From Halomicroarcula saliterrae (lineage in GTDB: Archaea; Halobacteriota; Halobacteria; Halobacteriales; Haloarculaceae): a stretch of 64,000 nucleotides of DNA. Made by a program: the position numbers and the translations under genes. The stretch spans positions 1 to 64,000 of the forward strand of contig NZ_JAMQON010000002.1 of the NCBI RefSeq assembly GCF_031624395.1. Direction: 5' to 3'. Below the pieces are notes generated by a model. The model saw only the letters and a program-made list of their open reading frames with translations, made no database searches and was not told the origin of the DNA. Positions 7,786-15,576 of this stretch are shown one piece after another. Numbering within the stretch: position 1 is the first letter of the stretch; each line of letters begins with the position of its first letter.

Positions 7786-9204
7786 TCACTCCAGCTCGCC
7801 GCGCAACACCTTGGCCGCGACGAGAATCGGGTCCCAGACGGGGCTGAACGGCGGCGCGTAGGCGAGGTCCAGCCGTTCCAGTTCGGCGACGGTGAGGTCC
7901 GACGAGAGCGCCGTCGCCAGCGTGTCGATGCGGATGGCCGCGCGGTCGCGCCCGACGATGGAGCCCCCGAGCACGCGCCCGCTCTCGCGGTCGGCGGTCA
8001 GGCTGACCGTCGTCTCCTCGTTCCCGGGGTAGTAGCCCGACCGCGAGCCCGCGGTGATGCTCGTCGTCACGGGGTCGAAGCCGGCGTCTCGCACGTCGTC
8101 GTGGTCGATGATGCCGACCCGGCCGGCCTCCAGCTCGAACGCCTTGACCACGGCGGTCCCAGCCACGTCGCCGACGGGTTCGGGGTCGCCGGCGACCGTC
8201 TGGCCGATGGCCCGCCCCGCTCGGTTCGCCGTCAACCCCAGTGGTACCCACACGGGCTCGCCGGTGACGGTGTGGTCGTCCTCGGCGCAGTCGCCCGCGG
8301 CGTAGACGCCGTCGACGGTGGTCCGGCCGTAGTCGTCGACGCTGACGGCGTCCGACGGGCCGAGTTCGACCGGGGTGTCTTCGAGCAGCCCCGTGTTCGG
8401 CGCGACGCCGATACCGACGAGCGCGAGGTCCACCGGCACGCGGCCGCCGTCGTAGACGACCGCGTCGACGCTGTCGCCGCCGGCCAGCTCCTCGACGCTG
8501 CAGTTCACGTGCAGTTCGACGCCCTGGTCGCGGAGGTGGTCGGCCACGCGCTCACAGACGGACTCACCGAACGGCGAGAGGAGGTGGCCGCCGCGCTGGA
8601 AGACGTGGGTCTCCAGCCCGTGGGCGCGGAAGGCCTCGGCCATCTCGACGCCGACGTAGCCGCCGCCGACGATGGCGACCCGCTCCGGTGGCGCCATCGC
8701 GGCGTAGTGGTCGACGAGGTCGGCGTCGACGTAGTCGATACCCGTGTCGACGGCCGGCTCGTCGGGGTCGGCGAGCGCGGCCCTGACGGCCGCCGCCGAG
8801 TCCAGACCGTGCATGGTAAAGGCCATGTCGCGGTCGAACCCGTCGATAGGAGCGGTGACGGCGTGGGCGCCGGTCGCGACCAGCAGGTCGCCGTAGGGCT
8901 GCTCGAAGGTCTCGCCGTCGTGTTCGACCGTCACCGTCTCGGCGTCGGTGTCGACGGCGACGACCTCGTGTTCCCGGCGGAGGTCGATGCCGCGCTCGGC
9001 CGCCGCTTCGGGCGACAGCGAGAGCAGGTCCGTGAGCCGCTCGACCTCGCCTTTCACGTAGTAGGGCGTCCCACAGTGGGCGTAGGAGACCCACCGTCCC
9101 CGCTCGAAGACGACGACGTCGCGGTCGGACTGTGCTCTCGTGAACTTGCTCGCGGCGCTGAGGCCGGCGGCGTCGCCACCGATGACCACGAAGGGGTCGC
9201 TCAT
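7786..9204 (-). CDS. FAD-dependent pyridine nucleotide-disulfide oxidoreductase (CoA-disulfide reductase/NADH oxidase-like)
   Basis: A 472-residue flavoprotein. The FAD-binding segment is VVIGGDAAGLSAASKF at residues 5-20, and a second nucleotide-binding motif, VAIVGGGYVGVEMAEAF, is near residue 165. The C-terminal FAD motif is TTVDGVYAAGDCAED, followed by a dimerisation domain. The single conserved cysteine in SYAHCGTPYYVKG near residue 43 is the signature of CoA-disulfide reductases, NADH oxidases/peroxidases and polysulfide reductases. It therefore probably uses NAD(P)H to reduce a disulfide, sulfane sulfur or oxygen. The start is set at MSDPFVVIGG, next to the FAD fold. It converges with the dehydrogenase, separated by 3 bp. 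Confidence 0.85.
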   Translation of the reverse strand: MSDPFVVIGGDAAGLSAASKFTRAQSDRDVVVFERGRWVSYAHCGTPYYVKGEVERLTDLLSLSPEAAAERGIDLRREHEVVAVDTDAETVTVEHDGETFEQPYGDLLVATGAHAVTAPIDGFDRDMAFTMHGLDSAAAVRAALADPDEPAVDTGIDYVDADLVDHYAAMAPPERVAIVGGGYVGVEMAEAFRAHGLETHVFQRGGHLLSPFGESVCERVADHLRDQGVELHVNCSVEELAGGDSVDAVVYDGGRVPVDLALVGIGVAPNTGLLEDTPVELGPSDAVSVDDYGRTTVDGVYAAGDCAEDDHTVTGEPVWVPLGLTANRAGRAIGQTVAGDPEPVGDVAGTAVVKAFELEAGRVGIIDHDDVRDAGFDPVTTSITAGSRSGYYPGNEETTVSLTADRESGRVLGGSIVGRDRAAIRIDTLATALSSDLTVAELERLDLAYAPPFSPVWDPILVAAKVLRGELE

Positions 9205-9251
9205 ACCGGAACGTGGGTCGCCTGTCACCTAACAGTTGAGTTACCCCCGGG

Positions 9252-9389
9252 TTACGGCCGGGCCAGCCCCACCACGTAGTCCGTGAACTCGAACGTCGGG
9301 ATATCCAACCGCTCGTACAGCGCCGCCAACAGCCAGACATCGACCAGCAGAAGCTCCCCGCTGACCCGGCCTCGGAGGAGTGCGAGCGG
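9252..9389 (-). pseudogene. Possible 3' remnant of an unidentified gene
   Basis: The minus-strand frame ending with the stop at 9252-9254 reads as plausible protein for its last 45 or so codons (GELLLVDVWLLAALYERLDI, then a VVGLARP end). Farther upstream the frame becomes arginine-rich and antisense to hxlR. No start codon or family is recognisable. It may be the C-terminal scrap of a lost gene that once preceded the flavoprotein gene on the same strand, or chance coding-like sequence. Confidence 0.25.
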
Positions 9390-9402
9390 AGAGTGTCGTC
9401 GG

Positions 9403-9442
9403 TCACTATCAGTGAGCCCATTACTAGATGTAACTATTAGTG
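9403..9442. promoter_or_regulatory. Repeated dyad ACTATYAGTG upstream of hxlR
   Basis: ACTATCAGTG occurs at 9405-9414, embedded in TCACTATCAGTGA, a dyad with 5-bp arms. ACTATTAGTG recurs at 9433-9442. The copies are 28 bp apart centre to centre. The second overlaps the position expected for the TATA box of the hxlR gene that starts at 9465. This is a good candidate for an autoregulatory operator, and it also lies between hxlR and the divergent flavoprotein gene. Confidence 0.5.
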
Positions 9443-9464
9443 GCAGGGAAGCGAACGACCGGCC

Positions 9465-9842
9465 ATGAGCGACGGTACGAACGAAGCGCTGGAGATGTGG
9501 TGTGCGGGCGAGGAGTGGTGTCCGATAACGACGACGGCGACGCTCATCGGGAAGAAGTGGCACCCGGTCATCCTCCACCGCCTGCTGGAGCACGGCCCCT
9601 CGGGGTTCAACGAACTGAAGACGAACGTCGACGGCATCTCCTCGAAGGTGCTCTCAGACAGCCTCGAAGACCTCCAGGACCACGACCTCGTCGACCGCGA
9701 GGTCGTCAGCGAACAGCCGTTCCGGGTGGAGTACTCGCTGACCGAGCGGGGCGCTTCGCTGGAGCCAGTCATCACCGAGATGGCCGCGTGGGGGAAAGAA
9801 CATCTCCGACCGCCCGACGAACGGGCCGACGGCGACCGATAG
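9465..9842 (+). CDS. HxlR/DUF24-family winged-helix transcriptional regulator
   Basis: This 125-residue regulator carries the HxlR domain across nearly its whole length. WCPITTTATLIGKKWHPVIL is at residues 18-37, followed by a winged helix (GFNELKTNVDGISSKVLSDS) and the wing VEYSLTERGASLEPVI. The cysteine in the WCP motif (residue 19) aligns with the N-terminal redox-sensing cysteine of bacterial members such as YodB/HypR, which respond to quinones and disulfide stress. A second cysteine is present at 13. It is divergent from the CoA-disulfide-reductase-like gene and close to a hydroquinone-type dioxygenase, so a redox or quinone-sensing role is plausible but inferred. Confidence 0.88.
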   Translation: MSDGTNEALEMWCAGEEWCPITTTATLIGKKWHPVILHRLLEHGPSGFNELKTNVDGISSKVLSDSLEDLQDHDLVDREVVSEQPFRVEYSLTERGASLEPVITEMAAWGKEHLRPPDERADGDR

Positions 9843-9912
9843 CCGGCGGTAACGACACCGTCTGTCCCGCAGCGTCGTACAGATTCAAGACGCTGGCTCC
9901 GTATCACCCGCT

Positions 9913-10728
9913 ATGTATCTCGCCGACGAAGCCTGGCCGGATCTGGAATCGTATTTCGCGTCGGAGTCGCTCGCGCTCGTCCCACTCGGTTCGACGGAAC
10001 AGCACGGACCACACCTCCCCGAGGGGACCGACCACATCATCGCCGAGTCTTTCGCTCGCGCGGCCGCCGAGGAGACGGGCTATCTCTGTACACCGACGAT
10101 AAACGTCGGCGTCAGCCCGCACCATCGGCAGTTCCACGGGACCATGTGGGCCGACGGGCCCGCCTTCCGGGACTACGTCGAGAGCGTCACCCGCAACCTC
10201 GCGTACCACGGCATCGACCGCGTCATCTTCGTCAACGCCCACGGCGGGAACGTCGAACACCTCCGGGAGGTCGGCCGGCGGGTGCGGGACGACGGAACGA
10301 TGTACGCCATCGAGTGGATGTGGGACGAGTCTATCACCGACCGCATCGAGGACGTCTTCGAGACGCCCGGCCCCCACGGCGGGCCCAAGGAGACCTCGCT
10401 CATCCAGCATCTGGCGGGGGAATTGGTCCACGAAGACCGCATCACGGACGCCCGCGACGGCGGCCTCGTCGAGTTCGACGAGGACGCGGTTCGCAAATAC
10501 GGCGCCACGACGTTCTACGACGTCGTCGACTTACAGTCGACGGGCCATCAGACGCAGTCTGATGACGCCATCGACAACACGGCCAACGGCGTGCTGGGCG
10601 ACCAGACCGACGCCTCCGCGGCCGTCGGCGAAGAACTGTTCGAGGCCGCGCTGTCGAACCTCTGTAAGCTCTGTGAGTGGCTGGCCGACCAGCCTTTCGA
10701 GGCCCTCACACCCAAACCGCACGTGTAG
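9913..10728 (+). CDS. Creatininase family protein (creatinine amidohydrolase superfamily)
   Basis: A 271-residue metal-dependent amidohydrolase-like protein. The conserved metal-binding elements are visible: STEQHGPHLPEGTDHIIAE near residue 29 (Glu, His and Asp ligands), a histidine in VSPHHRQFHGTM, VNAHGGNVEHL near 114, and the catalytic-region Glu in GPHGGPKETSLIQ near 158. The superfamily includes creatininase, MftE of mycofactocin synthesis, and the formamide hydrolases of archaeal riboflavin/F420 synthesis (ArfB). The exact substrate cannot be told from sequence, and no mycofactocin genes are nearby. It precedes fbp on the same strand with a 69-bp gap. Confidence 0.82.
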   Translation: MYLADEAWPDLESYFASESLALVPLGSTEQHGPHLPEGTDHIIAESFARAAAEETGYLCTPTINVGVSPHHRQFHGTMWADGPAFRDYVESVTRNLAYHGIDRVIFVNAHGGNVEHLREVGRRVRDDGTMYAIEWMWDESITDRIEDVFETPGPHGGPKETSLIQHLAGELVHEDRITDARDGGLVEFDEDAVRKYGATTFYDVVDLQSTGHQTQSDDAIDNTANGVLGDQTDASAAVGEELFEAALSNLCKLCEWLADQPFEALTPKPHV

Positions 10729-10797
10729 GCTTATGGTCCCCCCGACACGATGTAGAACTATCATGTACGAGCAACCGGACGGAGCGGGGGGAGCCCA

Positions 10798-11643
10798 ATG
10801 AACACCCTCGACGAGATCGAACGCGCGGTCAAGGACACGTCACACTACGTCAGCGGCAACCTCGCGAACTACGCACACCGGTCCGCAGGCGAGAACCCGA
10901 GCGGCGAGGAGCAGGTCGGCGGCGACGTGTGGGCGGACGACCTCTACTTCGATGCGCTGTCCGGCATCGAGGGCGTCGGCGGCTACGCGAGCGAGGAACG
11001 GGAGACGGTCGTCGACACCGGCGAGGGGTACACCATCGCTATCGACCCGCTCGATGGCTCCTCGAACCTCGCCTCGAACAACAGCGTCGGGACCATCGTC
11101 GGCGTCTACGACAGCGACCTGCCCGCGAGCGGCCGTACCCTCGTCGGGTCGATGATGGTGCTGTACGGCCCCTACACCACGCTGACCGTGGCCCGAGAGG
11201 ACCGCGACGTGGTCCAGGAGTACCTCCTCCGGGACGGCCACAGCGAGCGGTGGGGGACGTTCACCCAGCCCGAGGACCCGACGGTGCTCGGGATGGCCGG
11301 GAAGTGGGGCGAGCGAAGCGACGCGCTGAACGAGGTCGCCCAGCAGTTCTCCCGGGAGCTGAAACCGCGCTACGGCGGCGCGACCGTCGCGGACCTCGCG
11401 CAGGTCCTCGAATACGGCGGGCTCTTTGGCTATCCCGCGACCAACAAGTACCCCGACGGGAAACTCCGTGTCCACTTCGAGGCCGGCCCGCTCGCGTATC
11501 TCGTCGAGGCCGCCGGCGGCGCCTCCTCGGACGGGGCCCAGTCGCTGCTCGACGTCGAGCCGGACGAAGTCCACGGCCGGACCCCGACGTTCCTCGGGAA
11601 CGAATCGCTAATCCAGCGTCTCGAAGACGGCCTCGCCGAGTAA
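10798..11643 (+). CDS. fbp: Fructose-1,6-bisphosphatase, class I
   Basis: This 281-residue protein hydrolyses fructose 1,6-bisphosphate to fructose 6-phosphate, the committed step of gluconeogenesis in the cytoplasm. It belongs to the FBPase/IMPase fold: the metal-binding motif [17 protein letters not shown] is near residues 81-97, preceded by a Glu-rich segment (YASEERETV) that supplies further metal ligands. The substrate-binding end [19 protein letters not shown] and the C-terminal EAAGG segment fit class I enzymes. Length is near that of archaeal homologues (about 280-300). The ATG is immediately downstream of a GGGGGGAGCC stretch. Confidence 0.92.
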   Translation: MNTLDEIERAVKDTSHYVSGNLANYAHRSAGENPSGEEQVGGDVWADDLYFDALSGIEGVGGYASEERETVVDTGEGYTIAIDPLDGSSNLASNNSVGTIVGVYDSDLPASGRTLVGSMMVLYGPYTTLTVAREDRDVVQEYLLRDGHSERWGTFTQPEDPTVLGMAGKWGERSDALNEVAQQFSRELKPRYGGATVADLAQVLEYGGLFGYPATNKYPDGKLRVHFEAGPLAYLVEAAGGASSDGAQSLLDVEPDEVHGRTPTFLGNESLIQRLEDGLAE

Positions 11644-11661
11644 CGCACCTCGCGCCGGTTC

Positions 11662-12411
11662 TCACACCGATTCGTAGCGTCCCAGCCGCGTCCCGTCGAG
11701 CAGGAACGCCTCGGCGTCGGCCATCCCCGCCGGGAGGGACGGCGAGAGGAACGTCTGGCCCTCGACGTTGACCCACGTCCCGCCCGACCGGTCGTTGAAC
11801 GCGGGGAAGACCACGAGTTCGCCGTCGACGTCCAGCGGGCGGTCGTACTGCTCGGTGAGGCCGTCGGCAGCCAGCGACCCCCGAAGCCAGACGCGCTCGT
11901 TCCGGGTGCCGCCGACCTCGTCTTCCAGCCGGACCACCGGGTGCTCGTGGCCCATACAGACCACGGCCGATTCGAGGACGTGCGGGGCGGGCCAGGTGTG
12001 GCCGTGGACGAACCCCACGTCCCCGATACTGACGCCGTGGCCCGGCGTCACCCTCACGTCGGCCCCGAGCTCCTCGAACACCGGTTCCAGGTCGCCGTCG
12101 TGATTCCCTTTCACGAGGGTAACCGGGACATCGACGGCCCCGAGGAGCGCGTCGAGTTCCTCGCGTTCGGCCTCGAACGGCGAGCCGATGGCGTGGCCGA
12201 GGTCGCCGACGACGACCAGTCGGTCGGCCCGGGCGCGGTCGAGAACCGATAGCAATCGCTCCCGTCGCCCTGTCGCCGCCGACCGGAGCTCGACCCCGTC
12301 GTACCGGAGGCCGGCCTCGATGCCGGCGTGGTAGTCGGCGACCGCGACTAGCCGCTGGCCGTCGGTCTCGACGGTGGCCGCCGGGACGCTCGGGATCGGT
12401 TCGACACGCAT
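11662..12411 (-). CDS. rpe: RPA-associated calcineurin-like phosphoesterase
   Basis: A 249-residue metallophosphoesterase of the YkuE/MJ0037-like group. The two-metal motifs are present in order: VAVADYHAGIE (D-x-H variant), VVVGDLGHAIG (GD-x-x-H variant), LVKGNHDGDL (GNHD), VHGHTWP and CMGHEHPVVRL. It is the last gene of a three-gene minus-strand set with the RPA-associated protein and RPA1. This rpa1-rpap1-rpe arrangement is known in haloarchaea such as Haloferax volcanii. The start MRVEPIPSVP is preferred over an upstream in-frame Met because the gap to the preceding gene is then about 47 bp. The physiological substrate is unknown; a role in DNA repair is inferred from the operon. Confidence 0.88.
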   Translation of the reverse strand: MRVEPIPSVPAATVETDGQRLVAVADYHAGIEAGLRYDGVELRSAATGRRERLLSVLDRARADRLVVVGDLGHAIGSPFEAEREELDALLGAVDVPVTLVKGNHDGDLEPVFEELGADVRVTPGHGVSIGDVGFVHGHTWPAPHVLESAVVCMGHEHPVVRLEDEVGGTRNERVWLRGSLAADGLTEQYDRPLDVDGELVVFPAFNDRSGGTWVNVEGQTFLSPSLPAGMADAEAFLLDGTRLGRYESV

Positions 12412-12458
12412 CGCTGTGCCGTTGGCGACCGCGGGCAAAAAGGGACGCGGGTCGCGGC

Positions 12459-14138
12459 TCAGATGGGCGTCAGCTTCCCGTCGTCGGGCTCGTAGCAGCG
12501 CCCGCCCATCAGCGCGTCCTGAATCGCGTCCTCGACGGCGTCGGGGTCCGCGCCGTACTCGTCGGCGACGGTCGAACGGACGGCCTCGCGGTCCGCGCCG
12601 TCGCCGTCGTTGAGCTCGGTCATGACCGCCATCACGGCGTCTTCGAGGTCGACGTCCGCCGCGGGTTCGCTCTCCGCGTCGGCCGACGCGCTCCCCTCGG
12701 TGGCCGACTCGGAAGCCGGGGCCTCGCTCGCCGAGTCCTCGCTGTCGGCGGCCGCCAGCTCGTCGGCGTCGGGCGTCTCGATGTCGGCCTCGCCGGCGTC
12801 GTCGACCTCCGTCCCGCTCTGGAAGTCGGTGCCGTACTCCTGCTCTATCTCCTCGCGCTCGTCCTCGTCCAGCTCGAACTCGGTGTCGAAATCGCCCACG
12901 TCGTCTTCGTCCCCGGCCGCGTCCTCGACATCGCCCGTGGCTCCGCCGTCGAAATCGCCCAGTGTTCCCGAGCTGCCCTCGCCGGCAGTTTCGGCCGACT
13001 GGCGTTCGTCCGGTTCTCCGGCCGACTGGAGTTCGTCCGGCTCTCCGGCGGACTGGCGTTCGTCCGGCTCGGTAGCGGCGCCGGTCGACGCCGCCGAGTC
13101 GTCGGCTGACGTTCCGCTCTCGGGGGCGTCGCTCGCGGTTTCGGTTCCTGTTTCCTTCGAGGGTTCTTCGTCGGCTGCAGTCGTCTCGGAGCGGTCTGTC
13201 TCGTCCGTGGTGTCGGTGGCCGACCCCGCCGTCGCTGGCTCGTCGGCCGGTGTCGCTTCGCCGACCCCCGTCTCCGTGCTCGGGTCCGCCTCGCCGCTTT
13301 GCTCGGTCGATTCGCTCTCGCCGGCTTCGGCCCCGTGAGCGTCGTCGCCCTCGACCGTCCCGCTATCGCCGGCGTCGGCCGACGGTGTCTCGTCGGGCGC
13401 GTCGAGGGCCATCGTCGCGAGCCCCGGAAGCGGGTCGTCCGTACCGTCGTCGGGCGACCGGGACAGCGAGCCGGCCTCGTCTCGCTCGCCCGCGACGACG
13501 CGCGTGGCGTTGAGCGCGAGTTCGCGAACGGCCGCCAGGTAGTCGCCGGTCGTCCCGTAGTAGTCGAGCGCCAGCGCGACGCCGGCCGCGTCGCTCTCCG
13601 CGACGCCGGCCTCGACCAGCGCGGTCCGGAGCGCGTCACCGGAGAGCCCGGACCGGCTGGCGCTCGCCATCCGACCGACGCGGTCGATGGTCTGCTGGGC
13701 GGCCTGGACCACCCAGCGGTCGCGTGTCTCGGCGTCGACCTCGCTGATGGATTCGGGCCTGATGGAGGTGAACACGCGGTCGCCGTCGTCGGGCTCGAAG
13801 GTCCGGGCCTTGCCGGTGACGGCGACGAACAGCGGCGGCGTCGCCGCTTCGAGGAAGGCCAGCGCTTCGGGCTGGTACTGTCCGGCGTACACCACGAACG
13901 GGCCGGTCGGGTCGACGATGCGCGCTCGCAGCACCTCCTCGTTGACCTGCTCCAGTTCCGTGAGAACGCCGACGACGAACAGGCGGTTGACCCGCGCGCC
14001 GGTCGGCGTCACGACGTAGTTCGGGGCGCGCTCCTCGTCGGACTCGGAGTAGGAGAACTCGGCGTCGTCGAACTCAGCGGCGAACAGGCGGTGGGCGACC
14101 TCGCGGCGTCCGGGACCGCTGTCCTCGGATTCGCTCAT
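12459..14138 (-). CDS. rpap1: RPA-associated protein (RPAP1-like)
   Basis: A 559-residue protein that partners RPA1 in haloarchaeal single-stranded-DNA binding. Residues 1-about 200 form the conserved module (REVAHRLFAAEFDDAEFSYS, VNRLFVVGVLTELEQVNEEV, DPTGPFVVYAGQYQPEALAF), an OB-like fold. A very long, low-complexity, Glu/Asp/Ser/Thr-rich linker runs from about 235 to 495. It includes three in-frame copies of a nine-residue SAGEPDERQ-type unit. The C-terminal 60 residues (DLEDAVMAVMTELNDG... and KLTPI) form a compact winged-helix-like end. Its ATG overlaps the rpa1 stop (ATGA), giving translational coupling. Confidence 0.88.
   Translation of the reverse strand: MSESEDSGPGRREVAHRLFAAEFDDAEFSYSESDEERAPNYVVTPTGARVNRLFVVGVLTELEQVNEEVLRARIVDPTGPFVVYAGQYQPEALAFLEAATPPLFVAVTGKARTFEPDDGDRVFTSIRPESISEVDAETRDRWVVQAAQQTIDRVGRMASASRSGLSGDALRTALVEAGVAESDAAGVALALDYYGTTGDYLAAVRELALNATRVVAGERDEAGSLSRSPDDGTDDPLPGLATMALDAPDETPSADAGDSGTVEGDDAHGAEAGESESTEQSGEADPSTETGVGEATPADEPATAGSATDTTDETDRSETTAADEEPSKETGTETASDAPESGTSADDSAASTGAATEPDERQSAGEPDELQSAGEPDERQSAETAGEGSSGTLGDFDGGATGDVEDAAGDEDDVGDFDTEFELDEDEREEIEQEYGTDFQSGTEVDDAGEADIETPDADELAAADSEDSASEAPASESATEGSASADAESEPAADVDLEDAVMAVMTELNDGDGADREAVRSTVADEYGADPDAVEDAIQDALMGGRCYEPDDGKLTPI
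12993..13073. repeat. Three tandem 27-bp coding repeats in the RPAP1 linker
   Basis: Three nearly identical 27-bp units run at 12993-13019, 13020-13046 and 13047-13073. Each starts GGC(C/G)GACTGG and contains GTTCGTCCGG. They encode the nonapeptide series SAGEPDERQ / SAGEPDELQ inside the acidic linker of the RPA-associated protein. Unit length is a multiple of three, so copy-number change would preserve the frame. Confidence 0.9.
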
Positions 14139-15415
14139 GCGTCCACCTCCGAGAGGAGGGCCTTCGCACGCTCGGCCGGGTCGGCCGTCGACTCGTCGAA
14201 CTCGCTGGCGTTGAGGTTCGCGCCGTACTCGTCGACCGACAGCGAGCCACGGACCGCGTACTCCCGGCCGACTACTCTGTCGGCGATGCGGTCCGCGACG
14301 ACCGTCTTGTCCATCGCGTCGCGGGCGTGTTCGCGGGCGTCGTCTAAGTCACCGCCGTACACCTGTTCGGTCAGTTCGTCGTCGAGGATGACCGTGACGG
14401 TCGCGGTGCCGTCGTCGAGGATGGCCTTCGTCCGCAGGTCGTCTTCGCCCTCGACCGCGCCGTGGGAGCGACACTGGCCGTTCTGCACCACACGGGAGCA
14501 GTCGGGACAGCGCTCGATGAGCCCGGAGCCGTCGCGTATCTGGATGACGTTGCCCACGAGCTCCACGTCGAACTGGCCGCCGCTCTCGACGGCCTCGCCG
14601 ACCGACATCCGCGGGGCGTCCTCGGCCACGCTGACGGGTTCCGGGAGTTCGGTGACCGTCGAGAACTCCGAGATGTTCACCGACGGGGCGCCGCGGAACT
14701 CTCGGACGAACGTCTCCTCGATACGGACCGACGCGCCGGCTTCGATTTCGGCGTGGGGCTCCCAGTCCGTGAAGGGGAGCCGACCGGTGTCGTCGCCCAC
14801 CACGCCGCTGAGAATCTCGGTCTCGCCGTCGCGGCCGTCTATCGTCTTGGTCTCGCATTCGAGCACCTGTACCTCGACGGTGATGCCGCGGTCCCCGGGT
14901 TCGAGCTCCCGGAGGTCGGCCTCGCCGCCGACCGGAGCGTCGATGTCGAGCGTCTCGTCGACGACGGTCGCGTCGGTGCTCTCCCCGAGGTTGAGTTCGG
15001 GGTTGCCGTCCCACTCGCGGACGCCGGCGTTACCGAACTGCACGGTCTGTCCCGGTTCGAGCCCGCCGTCGAAGCCGTCCCACGCGGTGTAGGAGATGGT
15101 CCCCGTCTCGTCCGCGAGTTGCCCCTCGCGGATGACGTGCTGTTCGCCGTTGTACTGGATCGACCGACGGCCCGACGTGAGCACCACTGCGGTGACCGTC
15201 ACGTTCGAGTCGTCGGTGGTGACCTCGCCGATGGCCTTGCTCGACGGACCGGAGCCGCCGCCGGCGCTGCCGTCGCCGTACTTCCGGCGCAGGCTCTGTT
15301 TGGCCTCGTCCATCGGCACCGAGTAGTTCACCAGGTTCTCCAGGTCGCGTCTGACCTCCTCTTTGTCAACGTCGAGGTCGGAGGCGAGTTCCTCGACATG
15401 ATCTTCGAGAGACAT
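14135..15415 (-). CDS. rpa1: Replication protein A, RPA1 type (multi-OB-fold single-strand DNA-binding protein)
   Basis: This 426-residue protein coats single-stranded DNA in replication and repair. After an N-terminal helical segment (EDHVEELASDLDVDKEEVRR) come three OB folds: about residues 65-160 (VTVTAVVLTSGRRSIQ), 175-270 (TVEVQVLECETKTI) and 290-400. The last contains a zinc-finger-like CPDC...C-x-S-H motif near residues 305-320. A C-terminal DPAERAKALLSEVDA helix is seen. Length equals Haloferax RPA1 (about 427). It is the first gene of the rpa1-rpap1-rpe operon and overlaps rpap1 by four bases. The start MSLEDHVEEL matches homologues. Confidence 0.93.
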   Translation of the reverse strand: MSLEDHVEELASDLDVDKEEVRRDLENLVNYSVPMDEAKQSLRRKYGDGSAGGGSGPSSKAIGEVTTDDSNVTVTAVVLTSGRRSIQYNGEQHVIREGQLADETGTISYTAWDGFDGGLEPGQTVQFGNAGVREWDGNPELNLGESTDATVVDETLDIDAPVGGEADLRELEPGDRGITVEVQVLECETKTIDGRDGETEILSGVVGDDTGRLPFTDWEPHAEIEAGASVRIEETFVREFRGAPSVNISEFSTVTELPEPVSVAEDAPRMSVGEAVESGGQFDVELVGNVIQIRDGSGLIERCPDCSRVVQNGQCRSHGAVEGEDDLRTKAILDDGTATVTVILDDELTEQVYGGDLDDAREHARDAMDKTVVADRIADRVVGREYAVRGSLSVDEYGANLNASEFDESTADPAERAKALLSEVDA

Positions 15416-15576
15416 CGGTGGAGGGTTCGAGAGGGGTACTGAAAAGGGTTTGTGGCCGAACTGCGCTCGGAACGCTCCCCGGGGAGCGTCGGGGCCGCTA
15501 CTACCGGCTGTGACGTTTCGAGAGCGTTCGCCACCCGGATGTGTCGAAGATATGTACGAGCGTACGGCCGGCAGTG

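Noticed and set aside
13299-15092. 597-codon plus-strand frame across rpap1 and rpa1
   Set aside because: It is antisense to two genes with clear family motifs; its composition shifts to Ser/Arg-rich as expected for a shadow frame.
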